Below the pieces are notes generated by a model. That model ran no database searches. It was not told the DNA's origin and worked only from the letters and a program-made list of their open reading frames with translations. Positions 30,865-40,550 of a stretch of 64,000 nucleotides of DNA are shown one piece after another. This DNA comes from Asaia bogorensis. Its GTDB lineage: Bacteria > Pseudomonadota > Alphaproteobacteria > Reyranellales > Reyranellaceae. The stretch's first letter is position 1. Each line of letters begins with the position of its first letter. A program made the translations under genes and the position numbers. The stretch covers positions 1-64,000 of the forward strand of contig CAMDCE010000001.1 of the NCBI GenBank assembly GCA_945889625.1, in the 5' to 3' direction.

Positions 30865-33800
30865 ATGCTCAAGAAACTGCTGATCGCCAACAGGGGCGAA
30901 ATCGCCATCCGCATCGCCCAGGCCGCCGCCGAACTCGGCATTGCCACGGCGGGCATCTTCTCCGAGGACGACGCCAATTCGCTCCATACCAAGCGCGTCG
31001 ACAGCGCGCTTCAGCTCAAGGGACGCGGCGCTGCGGCCTATCTCGATATCGCCGGCGTGATCGCGGCGGCCAAGGCGGCAGGCTGCGATTCGGTGCATCC
31101 GGGCTATGGCTTCCTGTCGGAGAACGCCCAATTCGCAGAGGCCTGTGCGGCGGCCAGGGTCACTTTCGTCGGCCCCACGGCCGAGCAGCTGCAACTGTTC
31201 GGCGACAAGGCGCAGGCCCGCTTCCATGCCGCCAAATCGGGTGTGCCCGTGCTGCCGGGCACCGACGGCGCGACCGACGTGGCCGGTGCGACGGCGTTCT
31301 TCAGGAAGCATGCGAAAGCCGGCATGGTCATCAAGGCGATTGCCGGCGGTGGCGGGCGCGGCATGCGTATCGTCGTGTCCGAAGCCGAGATCGCCGAAGC
31401 CTTCACGCGCGCCGCGGCCGAAGCGAAGTCGGCCTTCGGCAACGGGGCGCTCTACGCCGAGCGGCTGATCGCCCGGGCGCGCCACATTGAGGTGCAGATC
31501 GTGGGCGACGGCAAGGGCGGCGTCGCGGCACTCGGCGAACGCGAATGTACCCTCCAGCGCCGCAGCCAGAAGATCGTCGAGCTGGCGCCCAGCCCGAACC
31601 TGAAACCGGCTCTGCGCAAGAAGATCATCGAGGCGGCCATCACGATGGCCAAGGCCGTGAAGTATCGCAGCCTCGGTACCTTCGAATTCCTGGTCGACGA
31701 TGCCGACAGGGATTTCTTCTGCTTCATCGAGGCCAATCCGCGCCTGCAGGTCGAGCACACCGTCACCGAGGAAGTCTTTGGCGTCGATCTGGTAAGGACT
31801 CAGCTGCGGCTCGCGGCAGGCGATAGTCTGAAGGAGACCGGCGTCGCGGACGCCACGCCGAGCGGCGCCGCCATCCAGTTGCGCGTCAACATGGAGACCA
31901 TGACGACCGACGGTTCGGCCAAGCCGGGCGGCGGCACGCTCAGCGTCTTCGAGCCGCCGACCGGTCCTGGCGTGCGGGTCGATACCTACGGTTACGCCGG
32001 CTATCGCACCAATCCCAACTTCGACTCGCTGCTGGCCAAGGTGATCGTGCACGCACCGTCCTTCGACGCAGCCCTTGCCCGGGCCGAGCGTGCGTTGGCG
32101 GCCTTCCGGCTGGAGGGCGCGCCCAGCAACATCGCTTTCCTGCGCGCCCTGCTGGCGCACAAAGACTTCCGTGCCGACAAGGTCCATACCCGTTTCGTCG
32201 GCGAACACGCCAAGGAACTTCTGGGCGCGGCGACCAAGCTGCAGCCCGGTCTCTACTTCGAGGCGGCTGCGCCTGCTGCAGGCGGCAGGCAGGCGGGCGC
32301 CAAGGTCGACGCCGTCGATCCGCTGGCGGTGCTGGCCTTCGGCAAGGCCAAGGCTGAGGTGGCGACCGCCACGAGCGACGCGCCGGAAGGCACTGTGCCG
32401 GTGCCGGCGCCCATGCAGGGCACCATCGTCAGTATCGCGGTAAAGGAGGGCGATGCTGTCGCCGCCGGTCAGCCGCTGCTGGTCATGGACGCCATGAAGA
32501 TGCAGCACGAGATCAGGAGCCCGGCGCGCGGCTATGTGCGGCGGATCGCCGTCGAAGCCGGCGAGACGATCTACGAGGGCCATGCGCTGCTGTTCGTCCA
32601 AGAGGCCGATGTCGAGGTCAAGGGCGCGGCTGCCGCGGAAAAGATCGACCTCGACTATATCCGTCCCGATCTCGCCGAATATTTCGAGCGCCGCGCCATG
32701 ACGCTCGACGACAAACGGCCCGAGGCCGTGGCGCGGCGGCGCAAGACCAATCAGCGTACGGCGCGGCAGAACCTCGACGACCTGGTCGATCCCGGCTCGT
32801 TCGTCGAATACGGCGCCTTCGCCATCGCAAGCCAGCGCACCCGCCGCACCATCGACGACCTGGTCGAGCGCACGCCGGCCGACGGGCTGATCACCGGCAT
32901 CGGCCGCGTCAACGGCTCGCTGTTCGGCCCCGAGCGCAGCCGCGTCGCGGTGGCACACTACGACTACACCGTACTCGCCGGCACCCAGGGCAAGACCAAC
33001 CACCACAAGAAGGACCGGCTGTTCGAGATCGTCGAGAAGCAGAAGATCCCGCTGGTCTTCTTCACCGAAGGCGGCGGTGGCCGGCCGGGCGACGTCGACG
33101 TCCAGTCGGTGGCCGGCCTCAACACCATGGCGTTCCATATCTTCGGTCGGCTGAGCGGCGGGGCGCCCATTGTCGCCATCAATTCCGGCCGCTGCTTTGC
33201 CGGCAATGCGGTCCTTCTGGGCTGCAGTGACGTGGTGATCGCCACGAAAAACTCGTCGATCGGCATGGGCGGTCCGGCGATGATCGAGGGCGGCAATCTC
33301 GGCGTGTTCGCGCCCGAGGAGGTGGGCCCGATGAGCGTGCAGGTGCCCAACGGCACCGTCGATATCGCCGTCGAAGATGAGGCCGAGGCCGTCGCCGTCG
33401 CCAAGAAGTATCTCTCCTATTTCCAGGGCGCGCTGCCGGAATGGCGGGCCGCCGACCAGCGCCTGCTGCGCCGCGTGATCCCGGAGAACCGCCTGCGCGT
33501 CTACGACGTGCGCGACGTGATCACGACGCTGTGCGACGAGGGCTCGGTGCTCGAACTGCGCCGCGCCTTCGGGCTCGGCATGGTGACGGTGCTGGCCCGC
33601 ATCGAAGGCAAGCCGCTCGGCATCGTCGCCAACAATCCTACCCACCTCGCCGGCGCCATCGATGCCGACGGCTCGGACAAGGCCGCGCGCTTCCTGCAAC
33701 TGTGCGACGCCTTCGACATCCCGATCCTGTTCCTCTGCGACACGCCCGGCATGATGGTGGGTCCCGAGGTCGAGAAGACGGCACTGGTACGGCACTGCTC

Positions 33801-34215
33801 GCGGCTGTTCGTGATCGGCGCCAATCTCGGCGTGCCGTTCGGCACCATCGTGCTGCGCAAGGCCTACGGGCTGGGCGCCCAGGCGATGGCCGGCGGCTCC
33901 TTCCATGCGCCCACCTTTGCGCTCGCCTGGCCGACCGGCGAGTTCGGCGGCATGGGGCTCGAAGGCGCCGTCAAGCTCGGCTACCGCAAGGAACTCGAAG
34001 CCATTACTGATCCCGCCCAGCGACGGGCGCTGTTCGACAAGATGGTGGCGGCGGCCTATGCCCGCGGCAAGGCGCTCAGCACCGCGACCTATTTCGAGGT
34101 CGACGAGGTGATCGATCCCGCCGATTCGCGGCGCTGCATCGCCACGGCGCTGCTCGGCGCCCAGGCCCGGCCGCGCACCGGCCGCAAGCGGCGGCCGAAC
34201 ATCGATACCTGGTGA
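30865..34215 (+). CDS. Single-chain biotin-dependent acyl-CoA carboxylase (BC-BCCP-CT fusion)
   Basis: A 1116-residue multidomain carboxylase. Residues 1-460 are biotin carboxylase with the ATP-grasp loop GGGGRGM (161-167) and FIEANPRLQVEHTVTEE (288-304). Residues 508-578 are the biotin carrier with biotinyl Lys545 in MDAMKM. From about 600 to the end is a complete carboxyltransferase with both N and C crotonase-like halves (GGGGRPGDVD; LCDTPGMMVG). This order in one chain matches the single-chain long-chain acyl-CoA carboxylases (LCC) known from mycobacteria and other bacteria. The substrate acyl-CoA is not evident. The neighbouring genes do not form a clear pathway with it. Confidence 0.93.
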   Translation: MLKKLLIANRGEIAIRIAQAAAELGIATAGIFSEDDANSLHTKRVDSALQLKGRGAAAYLDIAGVIAAAKAAGCDSVHPGYGFLSENAQFAEACAAARVTFVGPTAEQLQLFGDKAQARFHAAKSGVPVLPGTDGATDVAGATAFFRKHAKAGMVIKAIAGGGGRGMRIVVSEAEIAEAFTRAAAEAKSAFGNGALYAERLIARARHIEVQIVGDGKGGVAALGERECTLQRRSQKIVELAPSPNLKPALRKKIIEAAITMAKAVKYRSLGTFEFLVDDADRDFFCFIEANPRLQVEHTVTEEVFGVDLVRTQLRLAAGDSLKETGVADATPSGAAIQLRVNMETMTTDGSAKPGGGTLSVFEPPTGPGVRVDTYGYAGYRTNPNFDSLLAKVIVHAPSFDAALARAERALAAFRLEGAPSNIAFLRALLAHKDFRADKVHTRFVGEHAKELLGAATKLQPGLYFEAAAPAAGGRQAGAKVDAVDPLAVLAFGKAKAEVATATSDAPEGTVPVPAPMQGTIVSIAVKEGDAVAAGQPLLVMDAMKMQHEIRSPARGYVRRIAVEAGETIYEGHALLFVQEADVEVKGAAAAEKIDLDYIRPDLAEYFERRAMTLDDKRPEAVARRRKTNQRTARQNLDDLVDPGSFVEYGAFAIASQRTRRTIDDLVERTPADGLITGIGRVNGSLFGPERSRVAVAHYDYTVLAGTQGKTNHHKKDRLFEIVEKQKIPLVFFTEGGGGRPGDVDVQSVAGLNTMAFHIFGRLSGGAPIVAINSGRCFAGNAVLLGCSDVVIATKNSSIGMGGPAMIEGGNLGVFAPEEVGPMSVQVPNGTVDIAVEDEAEAVAVAKKYLSYFQGALPEWRAADQRLLRRVIPENRLRVYDVRDVITTLCDEGSVLELRRAFGLGMVTVLARIEGKPLGIVANNPTHLAGAIDADGSDKAARFLQLCDAFDIPILFLCDTPGMMVGPEVEKTALVRHCSRLFVIGANLGVPFGTIVLRKAYGLGAQAMAGGSFHAPTFALAWPTGEFGGMGLEGAVKLGYRKELEAITDPAQRRALFDKMVAAAYARGKALSTATYFEVDEVIDPADSRRCIATALLGAQARPRTGRKRRPNIDTW

Positions 34216-34257
34216 GCTAGGGCGTATTTCACTCCGTCAGCTTCCGTCGGGACGACA

Positions 34258-35439
34258 CTACGGCGTCCAGCGCCCACCGAGCCTCGACACGTCGGCCAGC
34301 ACGTCGTCACCCGCCGGCACGGTGCCCTTTTCCATCCAGGCCACCAGCTCATCGAAGGCGCGGTCGCGCACCCTGGCATCGATGGCGCAGTGGCCGGCGC
34401 CGGCGACCACCCGTTGCACCAGCAGGTGGCTCGCACCCGCGGCCTGCGCGCGCCGGCGATAGTCCTGCTCCATGCGAAGCGGAACGCGGAAGTCCGCCGT
34501 CTCGTGGATTGTCATGAGAGGTACTGTAATCTTGCCGGTGAATTCGGCAAAGATCGGATTGGCGTCGCGCGAACGCGCGCCTGTCTCCGGCACGATGCGT
34601 CGCACTTCGCGATTGAGCTTCTCGGCGTCGACCCCGAGGCCGGGATCGATGTCATAGCGAATGTGTCGGGTGTCGGCGTGTCGCGAGAATTCCCGTGCAC
34701 CTATGCGGCCGGGATCGCGCGGGACGAGGTTCGCGGCATAGCGGCGCTTCAATCCTTCGAGGCGCATGGCCACGTCGCCGCCCGACATGTGCTTGACGAC
34801 GCTGTCGAACCGCCGGCCGCGCTCGGTATAGGCGCCGGGCGTACCCATCACGTTAAGCCAGTCGTTGGCCATCCGGTCGAACATCGGACGCTGCATGTCG
34901 AGCAGGCGCGCGCCGGACAGGTATTCGGCCGCAGCGGTGTAGGCGTAGAGCCAGTCGATCAGGCCGACGCCGTCGACCACTCCGCACTCGATGAAGCCCG
35001 CCTGGAAGACCTGCGGGTGAAGCTCGAGTGCCGCGACGGCGATGTGGCCGCCCATCGACCTGCCGTGAATGATCGTCTGCCTGGGCTGGCCGAACTCGGC
35101 GATGAAGCGCTGGCGCAGCGCCAGCGTGTCGGCCAGGAACCAGTCGGGGCGATACCCCATCGAACGATAACCCGACGCGGCCCAGGCATAGCCGGCGTGC
35201 CTCAGATGCGACTCGAGCGGCGATGACTCGACGCTGCCCGTTGCCGGACCCTCGCCCTGATAGCCATGGGCGTACATCACGAGCGTGCCGTTCCATTTGT
35301 CAGGCATGCTGATCTGGAAATCGGCACTCTCGATGGTGCCCTGTCTCGGCGCGGATGTATCGGCGCTGGCCGCCGCCGGCAGGACCGCGCCAAGCAGCGA
35401 CAGGGTCGCTGCGAGGGCGGCCAGCCGGCGGAAGATCAC
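34258..35439 (-). CDS. Secreted alpha/beta-hydrolase
   Basis: A 393-residue exported hydrolase. Signal peptide 1-27 (LAALAATLSLLGAVLPAAASAD). HGRSMGG at residues 125-131 is the nucleophile elbow with Ser128; VVAGAGHCAID near 345-355 gives the catalytic His. Its start codon overlaps the stop of the upstream oligopeptide-type binding protein gene (four bases), so the two are translated together. This pairing suggests that it acts on the compound captured by that binding protein, probably an ester or amide in the periplasm; that is inference. Confidence 0.82.
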   Translation of the reverse strand: MIFRRLAALAATLSLLGAVLPAAASADTSAPRQGTIESADFQISMPDKWNGTLVMYAHGYQGEGPATGSVESSPLESHLRHAGYAWAASGYRSMGYRPDWFLADTLALRQRFIAEFGQPRQTIIHGRSMGGHIAVAALELHPQVFQAGFIECGVVDGVGLIDWLYAYTAAAEYLSGARLLDMQRPMFDRMANDWLNVMGTPGAYTERGRRFDSVVKHMSGGDVAMRLEGLKRRYAANLVPRDPGRIGAREFSRHADTRHIRYDIDPGLGVDAEKLNREVRRIVPETGARSRDANPIFAEFTGKITVPLMTIHETADFRVPLRMEQDYRRRAQAAGASHLLVQRVVAGAGHCAIDARVRDRAFDELVAWMEKGTVPAGDDVLADVSRLGGRWTP

Positions 35440-37355
35440 TGCGCCAGCCAGAACGTGTCGGGCTTGTAGAGGCCGATGTATCCGCCGGGATCCCAGGCGA
35501 AGTAGCCTTCCTTCGGCACGTTGCGCACCTTGGGTCCGACCACGATCGGCTGCCGGATACCGTTCACCGTGCCGATCGAGAAGACCTCATCGACATTGAT
35601 CTCGAGCATCTTGTCCCAGGCCTTGCGGCGCACCGCCGGGTCGGCCGACTCCTCCCACTCGCGGAGCAGGTCGAGGAGCTGGCAGGCCTCCTGCATGTCG
35701 CATTTCTCGCCCTGCTTGGTTTTGGACTGGATGTACATGCCCCAGCGCGACCATTGCAGGCCACCCTGCTCGGCCGGCGCGAACTCCTTCGGGCTGGTGT
35801 CGGCGGTCGGCACGGCCGTGGTGATGCCGGCATAGGCCATCATGACCGCCTCGCCGGAGAAGGCGCGCAGGCGGAAATTCTCGCGCGTTTGCGGCTTGGA
35901 CAGGAGCTTGATCCCGATCTTCTTCCACTGGTCGGCGATCAGCGACAGGGCGTCGGCATCCTCCGTCTCCTCGCTGGCATGCTCGATTATGATGGTCGCT
36001 GTTTCGCCGTCGGGCAGCAGGCGGATGCCCTGGGCGTTGCGCTTGGTGAGGCCGATCTCGTCGAGCAGCTTGTTGGCGAGCTTGGGATCGTAGGTTGCCC
36101 ACTTGCTGGCGTACTCGGGCTTGAACAGTTCCGAGCGCTGCATGATCGTGTTGTTCGACGGCTTGGCGAGTCCGATATAGACGACCTGGTTCAGCTCTTC
36201 GCGGTCGATCGCCAGCGACAAGGCGCGCCGGAAGCGGACGTCGCGATTGAGTTTGCGCCACTCTTCGTCGTTGGCATTGAGATTGGGATAGATCGCGAGC
36301 TGCGAGCCCGAGCCCGATTCCCACAACCTTACGTCGACACCCGACGTCTTCGCGCTCTTCCGAAGGAACGTGTAGTCGCGCATGTTGAGGTAGCGCGGCT
36401 GCAGGTCGGCCTCGCCCAGCCCCGCCTTGGCCGGAACCAGATTGGCCGCCGCCACGGTCAGGATGATGCGGTCGAGATAGGGCAGCTGCACGCCTTTTTG
36501 ATCGATGCGGTAGTAGAAGGGGTTGCGCGCGAACACGAAGCGCTGCGCCGGGGGGGGCGTGATCAGCACCCAGGGATTGAGGGTCGGCAGGTCGGGATTG
36601 TCGTTGTTGTACATGACGTCGTGGCGACGGTGGATCTGCACCCAGTTGCCGGCCTGGCCGCCCTTGGCGGATTTGGCAATCTCTTCCGCCGGCGTGTATT
36701 TGACGTGGAACTTCTTCAGATAGTGCGCCGGCCGGTAGAGAAAGAGCGGTGCGGCGCGGGCCTGGCTTTCGATGAAGTACGGGTTGGGCTTGTCCCAAGT
36801 GTAACGGATCGTCGTCTCGTCGACGATCTCGACCTTGGGCGGCTTGCCGTCGACCATCAGCTCGACGTTCGGGCCACCCGAGGACAGCTCCTTGTTGTTG
36901 GCGATGTCTTCCCAGAAGTAGCGGAAGTCCTCCGTCGTGAAGGGCTGGCCGTCCGACCACTTGTGGCCGGCGCGCAGCTTCAGCGTGAAGTCGCGGCCCT
37001 CCTTGGCTTCGTAGCTCTCGAGAATATCCGACTGCAGCTTGAATTTGTCGCTGTACGAGATCAGCCGGGCGTAGCCGTAGAGGGTCATCAGGCGCGTATC
37101 GCGCGGGCCGGTCACCAGCATGTTGACCTGGCCGCCGGAACGGCCCGGCCCTTCACCACCCGCGAAATACGTCACCAGCGAAGGCTGTGCGGGAATGCGC
37201 TTGTCGACCGGCGGCAGCGCGCCCGACTTCACCCGCTCGGCGAGCGACGGGGTTTCCTGCATGGTCGGCAGCGGATCGGCGGCGAACGCCGGACCCCACA
37301 GCGCAGCCCAGATGGTCATTGGCGCCACCGCGGCCGCAAAAACGCGCCTCCTCAT
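35436..37355 (-). CDS. ABC transporter substrate-binding protein, oligopeptide/nickel family (SBP_bac_5)
   Basis: A 639-residue periplasmic binding protein with a signal peptide ending at FAA (residue 26). FTLKLRAGHKWSDGQPFTTE near 115-134 is the diagnostic family block and FRRALSLAIDREELNQVVY near 375-393 the second. It is longer than DppA and has the QSDILESYEAKEGRDF region typical of the large family members. No permease or ATPase genes accompany it; only the overlapping hydrolase gene follows. It may use a transporter encoded elsewhere, or the one at 44-48 kb. Confidence 0.87.
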   Translation of the reverse strand: MRRRVFAAAVAPMTIWAALWGPAFAADPLPTMQETPSLAERVKSGALPPVDKRIPAQPSLVTYFAGGEGPGRSGGQVNMLVTGPRDTRLMTLYGYARLISYSDKFKLQSDILESYEAKEGRDFTLKLRAGHKWSDGQPFTTEDFRYFWEDIANNKELSSGGPNVELMVDGKPPKVEIVDETTIRYTWDKPNPYFIESQARAAPLFLYRPAHYLKKFHVKYTPAEEIAKSAKGGQAGNWVQIHRRHDVMYNNDNPDLPTLNPWVLITPPPAQRFVFARNPFYYRIDQKGVQLPYLDRIILTVAAANLVPAKAGLGEADLQPRYLNMRDYTFLRKSAKTSGVDVRLWESGSGSQLAIYPNLNANDEEWRKLNRDVRFRRALSLAIDREELNQVVYIGLAKPSNNTIMQRSELFKPEYASKWATYDPKLANKLLDEIGLTKRNAQGIRLLPDGETATIIIEHASEETEDADALSLIADQWKKIGIKLLSKPQTRENFRLRAFSGEAVMMAYAGITTAVPTADTSPKEFAPAEQGGLQWSRWGMYIQSKTKQGEKCDMQEACQLLDLLREWEESADPAVRRKAWDKMLEINVDEVFSIGTVNGIRQPIVVGPKVRNVPKEGYFAWDPGGYIGLYKPDTFWLAQ

Positions 37356-37569
37356 TTTCGACCTCGCCTGTTATGCGCTACTCGGCTTTTGCGCCGGATA
37401 TTCTTACCAGTTCGGCCCAGCGGCCGGCATCACGTTGGATGAAATCGCTGAAAGCGGCCATCGTCAATGGCGCTGACTCTACGCCAATCTGACGCAGGCG
37501 CACGTTGAAGGTTTTTCACCCAATGCCCCATTAAGTTCACTATTCGGCCGCTCGAGACCGGCGAGGAAC

Positions 37570-38550
37570 TCAGTAGCGATCGAAGGCGCGCTTGGGGCCG
37601 GGCCGCGTGCCCTCGGCGATGACGGGCTTGGTCGTGCCGTTGGCCGCCACGGTATCGACCGTGTAGGGACCGCCGACTCCGGCCGGCCTGTCGCCCTTCA
37701 CCGTCACGCGCTCCATGGTGCGGCGCGCGGGATAGTAGTCGTGCGCAGCGTAGTGCTGGACCGAGCGGTTGTCCCACATCACCAGCGTGTTGGGTTTCCA
37801 CTTCACGCGCAGCTGGTACTCGGGGATCGTGGCCTGGCGATAGAGGAAGTGGAGCAGCGTGTCGCTCTCGTCGGTCTTGAGATCCTTTATGCGCGTGCAG
37901 AACTGTGCGTTGACGTAAAGCACACGCCGTCCTGACACAGGGTGCAGGCGCACCACGGGATGCCAGGGGTTGGGGAAATCGTCCTCGAGCTTGCGCAGCT
38001 TGGCGCGGTCGCTGTGGCCAAACAGCGGCCGCCACGGCTTGAAGTCGTGCAGCGCCTCCATGCCGTGGATATGCTGTTTCATGCGTTCGCTGAGGCCGCG
38101 ATAGGCGGCACTCATGCTGGCGAACAACGTGTCGCCGCCGACCTCGGGCACCACCTTGGCGCGCAGGATGGTGGCCATCGGAGGAGCTTCGCGGAAGGTT
38201 TCGTCGACGTGCCAGATGTCGGTCAGCGCCGGCGGGTTGTCCTTGGAATAGTCGAGGATGATGACCTCGGGCTTGTCGGCGAGGTTGGGCGAGAAAGGAT
38301 GGATCGACAGCTCGCCGAACAGGGCACCGAACGCCATCTGCTGGTCGACGGTGATGTCCTGGTCAGGCAGCACGATCACTTCGTAGTTGACCAGCGCGTC
38401 ATGGACGACCTTGAACTCGGCCGGGCCGAGCGGCCGCCGGAGGTCGACGCCTTCGATCTCGGCGCCGATGAAGCCGTTGATCGCGCGAACGCGGATCTTC
38501 GCTTCGCTCTGCAGCACGGCTGCCGACCTGTTCGCTATCTGGGCCGCCAT
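37570..38550 (-). CDS. TauD/TfdA family Fe(II)/2-oxoglutarate dioxygenase
   Basis: A 326-residue non-haem iron dioxygenase. The facial triad is His114-x-Asp116 (WHVDETF) and His266 (NRSVQHYAAHDY), with the 2-oxoglutarate-binding arginine in PARRTMERV. Members oxidise taurine, alkylsulfates, chlorophenoxyacetates or similar. The start at 38550 is favoured over upstream ATGs because GGAGGA lies seven bases before it. It is divergent from a 2-hydroxyacid oxidase gene with 56 bp between starts. The N-terminal insert and C-terminal tail do not identify the substrate. Confidence 0.87.
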   Translation of the reverse strand: MAAQIANRSAAVLQSEAKIRVRAINGFIGAEIEGVDLRRPLGPAEFKVVHDALVNYEVIVLPDQDITVDQQMAFGALFGELSIHPFSPNLADKPEVIILDYSKDNPPALTDIWHVDETFREAPPMATILRAKVVPEVGGDTLFASMSAAYRGLSERMKQHIHGMEALHDFKPWRPLFGHSDRAKLRKLEDDFPNPWHPVVRLHPVSGRRVLYVNAQFCTRIKDLKTDESDTLLHFLYRQATIPEYQLRVKWKPNTLVMWDNRSVQHYAAHDYYPARRTMERVTVKGDRPAGVGGPYTVDTVAANGTTKPVIAEGTRPGPKRAFDRY

Positions 38551-38606
38551 TGCTTCCTCCATCGTTCTTGTTGCGCTAATTCTAATCCGAATTGGCTGGG
38601 GGGACC

Positions 38607-39692
38607 ATGGCAAGCGGCCTGGAAAGCGAATACGTGACGCTGCACGAGATCGTCAAAGCCGCCAAGACGCGGCTGAACGGCAATATCTGGGATTACCTGA
38701 TCGGCGGCACCGAAACGGAGACAACGCTGCGGCGCAACCGCATGGAGCTCGACTCGATCGCCTTCAAGCCACGTGTGCTGCGCGATGTGTCGAAGATCGA
38801 TCCTTCGTCGGAGATCTTCGGCCGCAAGATCCGTCTGCCGGTGATCTGTGCGCCGGTGGGATCGCTGGAGTCCTTCGAGCCGGGCGGCGGCGTCACCGTC
38901 GCCAAGGGCGCGGGTGCGGCCAACGTCGCGATGATGATCAGCTCGGTGACGACGCTCAAGCTCGAGGACATCGCCAAGGGCGGTGCCGGCCCCAAGATCT
39001 ACCAGCTCTATGTGCGCGGCGACGACAAATGGGTGGAAGAGCGGGTGAAGCAGGCGATGGGCGCGGGCTACGAGGCCTTCTGCATCACCGTCGACACCCA
39101 GGTCTATTCGCGGCGCGAGCGCGACATCGCCAAGCGCTTCGTCAAATCGTGGCGCACCGCGGCAACCGGCCAGGATCACCAGGCGGCGTTCTCGTGGGCG
39201 AACTTCAAGCGCGTGAAGGACAAGTTCCCCGACGTGAAGTTCCTGCTCAAGGGCATCGGCACCGCCGAGGATGCCGAGATCGCGCTCCAGCACGGCGTCT
39301 GGGCGGTCTATTGCTCCAACCACGGCGGCCGCCAGCTCGACCATGGCCGCGGCTCGGCCGGCGTGCTGCCGGAAATCGTCGAGACCGTGAAGGGCCGCGC
39401 CAAGGTGATCGTCGACGGCTCGTTCAGCCGCGGCAGCGACATTGTGAAGGCGATTTGCCTGGGCGCCGACTGGGTGGGGCTGGGCCGCCTCTATTGCTAC
39501 GGCCTCGCCGCATCGGGCGCGCCCGGCATCGAGCGGGTGATGGAGCTCCTCGAGGAGGAGATGAGGGAGGTAATGGGGCTCCTGGGCGTCAGCAGCCTCA
39601 AGCAACTCGACAAGAGTTACGTAGCCAAGAGTACGCCGACCAACCTGCCCGGCGTGCACTCGGCCTTTCCGCTGATCCACGAAGGTTACTAG
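38607..39692 (+). CDS. FMN-dependent alpha-hydroxy-acid oxidase/dehydrogenase
   Basis: A 361-residue TIM-barrel flavoenzyme of the glycolate oxidase/lactate dehydrogenase family. SNHGGRQLDHG near residues 237-247 holds the catalytic His239 and Arg242; Lys215 (FLLKG) binds the flavin, and VIVDGSFSRGSDIVKA plus GADWVGLGR bind FMN phosphate. It lacks the hydrophobic loop of membrane-bound LldD, so it is probably soluble. The ATG at 38607 follows GGGGGGA and is preferred to a TTG five codons upstream. Likely role: oxidation of a 2-hydroxy acid to the 2-keto acid. Confidence 0.87.
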   Translation: MASGLESEYVTLHEIVKAAKTRLNGNIWDYLIGGTETETTLRRNRMELDSIAFKPRVLRDVSKIDPSSEIFGRKIRLPVICAPVGSLESFEPGGGVTVAKGAGAANVAMMISSVTTLKLEDIAKGGAGPKIYQLYVRGDDKWVEERVKQAMGAGYEAFCITVDTQVYSRRERDIAKRFVKSWRTAATGQDHQAAFSWANFKRVKDKFPDVKFLLKGIGTAEDAEIALQHGVWAVYCSNHGGRQLDHGRGSAGVLPEIVETVKGRAKVIVDGSFSRGSDIVKAICLGADWVGLGRLYCYGLAASGAPGIERVMELLEEEMREVMGLLGVSSLKQLDKSYVAKSTPTNLPGVHSAFPLIHEGY

Positions 39693-39715
39693 GAGCCTTA
39701 CCCCTTGTGCGCTGT

Positions 39716-39770
39716 GCGGGCTCTCGCGCCTCAGAAGGCGCTGCTGCCTGCCAGCGCGTCAGAACGCGCT
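39716..39770. repeat. Nested hairpin repeat, family G, copy 3, plus hairpin
   Basis: GCGGGC/GCCTGC outer stem with inner stem GCGCCT-CAGA-AGGCGC, then AGCGCGT-CAGA-ACGCGCT at 39753-39770. Relative to copies 1 and 2 the inner stem changes T-A pairs to C-G pairs, keeping the fold. The second hairpin directly follows the TAG stop of the minus-strand SDR gene. Confidence 0.65.
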
Positions 39771-40518
39771 AGCCTCTCCCGACGAACGGCATCTTGGTCG
39801 CCATCACCGTCATGAACTGGACGTTGGCGTCGAGCGGCAGGCTGTCCATGTAGACGATGGCATTGGCCACCGCCTCGACATCCATGCGCGGCTCGGGGAC
39901 CGTCGTGCCGTTGGGCTGCAGCACGCCCTTGGTCATGCGCTCGGTCATTGGCGTCACGGCATTGCCGATGTCGATCTGGCCGCAGGCGATGTCGTAGGCG
40001 CGGCCGTCGAGCGAGGTCGATTTGGTGAGGCCAGTGATGGCGTGCTTGGTCGAGGTGTACGCGACCGAGAACGGCCTGGGCGCGTGCGCCGAGATCGAGC
40101 CGTTGTTGATGATGCGTCCGCCGCGCGGGCTCTGCGCCTTCATGATCTTGATGGCTTCCTGGGTGCACAGGAACGGGCCGGTCAGGTTGGCCGCGACCAC
40201 GCCGAGCCACGTCTCATAGGGCAGGTCCTCGAGCGGCACTGGCGGCGCGCCGCCGCCGGCATTGTTGAACACCAGGTCGAGCCGGCCGAACGCTTCCTTT
40301 GTGCGGGCGAACAGGGCCTGGATCGATTCCTTCTTGGTGACGTCGGTCGGCACCGGCATGGCGTTGGGCTTGTTGTTGCCGGCCAGGCTGGCCGTCTCCT
40401 CGAGCGCCTCCTTGCGCCGGCCGGCCAGAACCACCTTGTAGCCGTTCTTGAGCAGCGCCAGCGCCGAGGCGCGGCCGATGCCGCTGCCCGAGCCGGTGAT
40501 GATTGCAATTTTTGCCAT
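39769..40518 (-). CDS. SDR family NAD(P)-dependent oxidoreductase
   Basis: A 249-residue classical short-chain dehydrogenase: TGSGSGIG at residues 8-15, AGRR at 32-35 (basic pair indicating NADP), NNAG at 85-88, Ser141/143, Tyr154 and Lys158 (YTSTK). AGGAGGAAC lies before the ATG. It is 32 bp downstream of the allophanate hydrolase gene and likely transcribed with it, though its chemistry has no obvious link to urea-derived compounds. Confidence 0.85.
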   Translation of the reverse strand: MAKIAIITGSGSGIGRASALALLKNGYKVVLAGRRKEALEETASLAGNNKPNAMPVPTDVTKKESIQALFARTKEAFGRLDLVFNNAGGGAPPVPLEDLPYETWLGVVAANLTGPFLCTQEAIKIMKAQSPRGGRIINNGSISAHAPRPFSVAYTSTKHAITGLTKSTSLDGRAYDIACGQIDIGNAVTPMTERMTKGVLQPNGTTVPEPRMDVEAVANAIVYMDSLPLDANVQFMTVMATKMPFVGRG

Positions 40519-40550
40519 GGCTTCGTTCCTCCTCGAAGGAACGGACCCTA

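Noticed and set aside
30847..33906. 1019-codon minus-strand open frame across the acyl-CoA carboxylase
   Set aside because: Antisense shadow of a fully conserved multidomain enzyme; no motif is recognisable.
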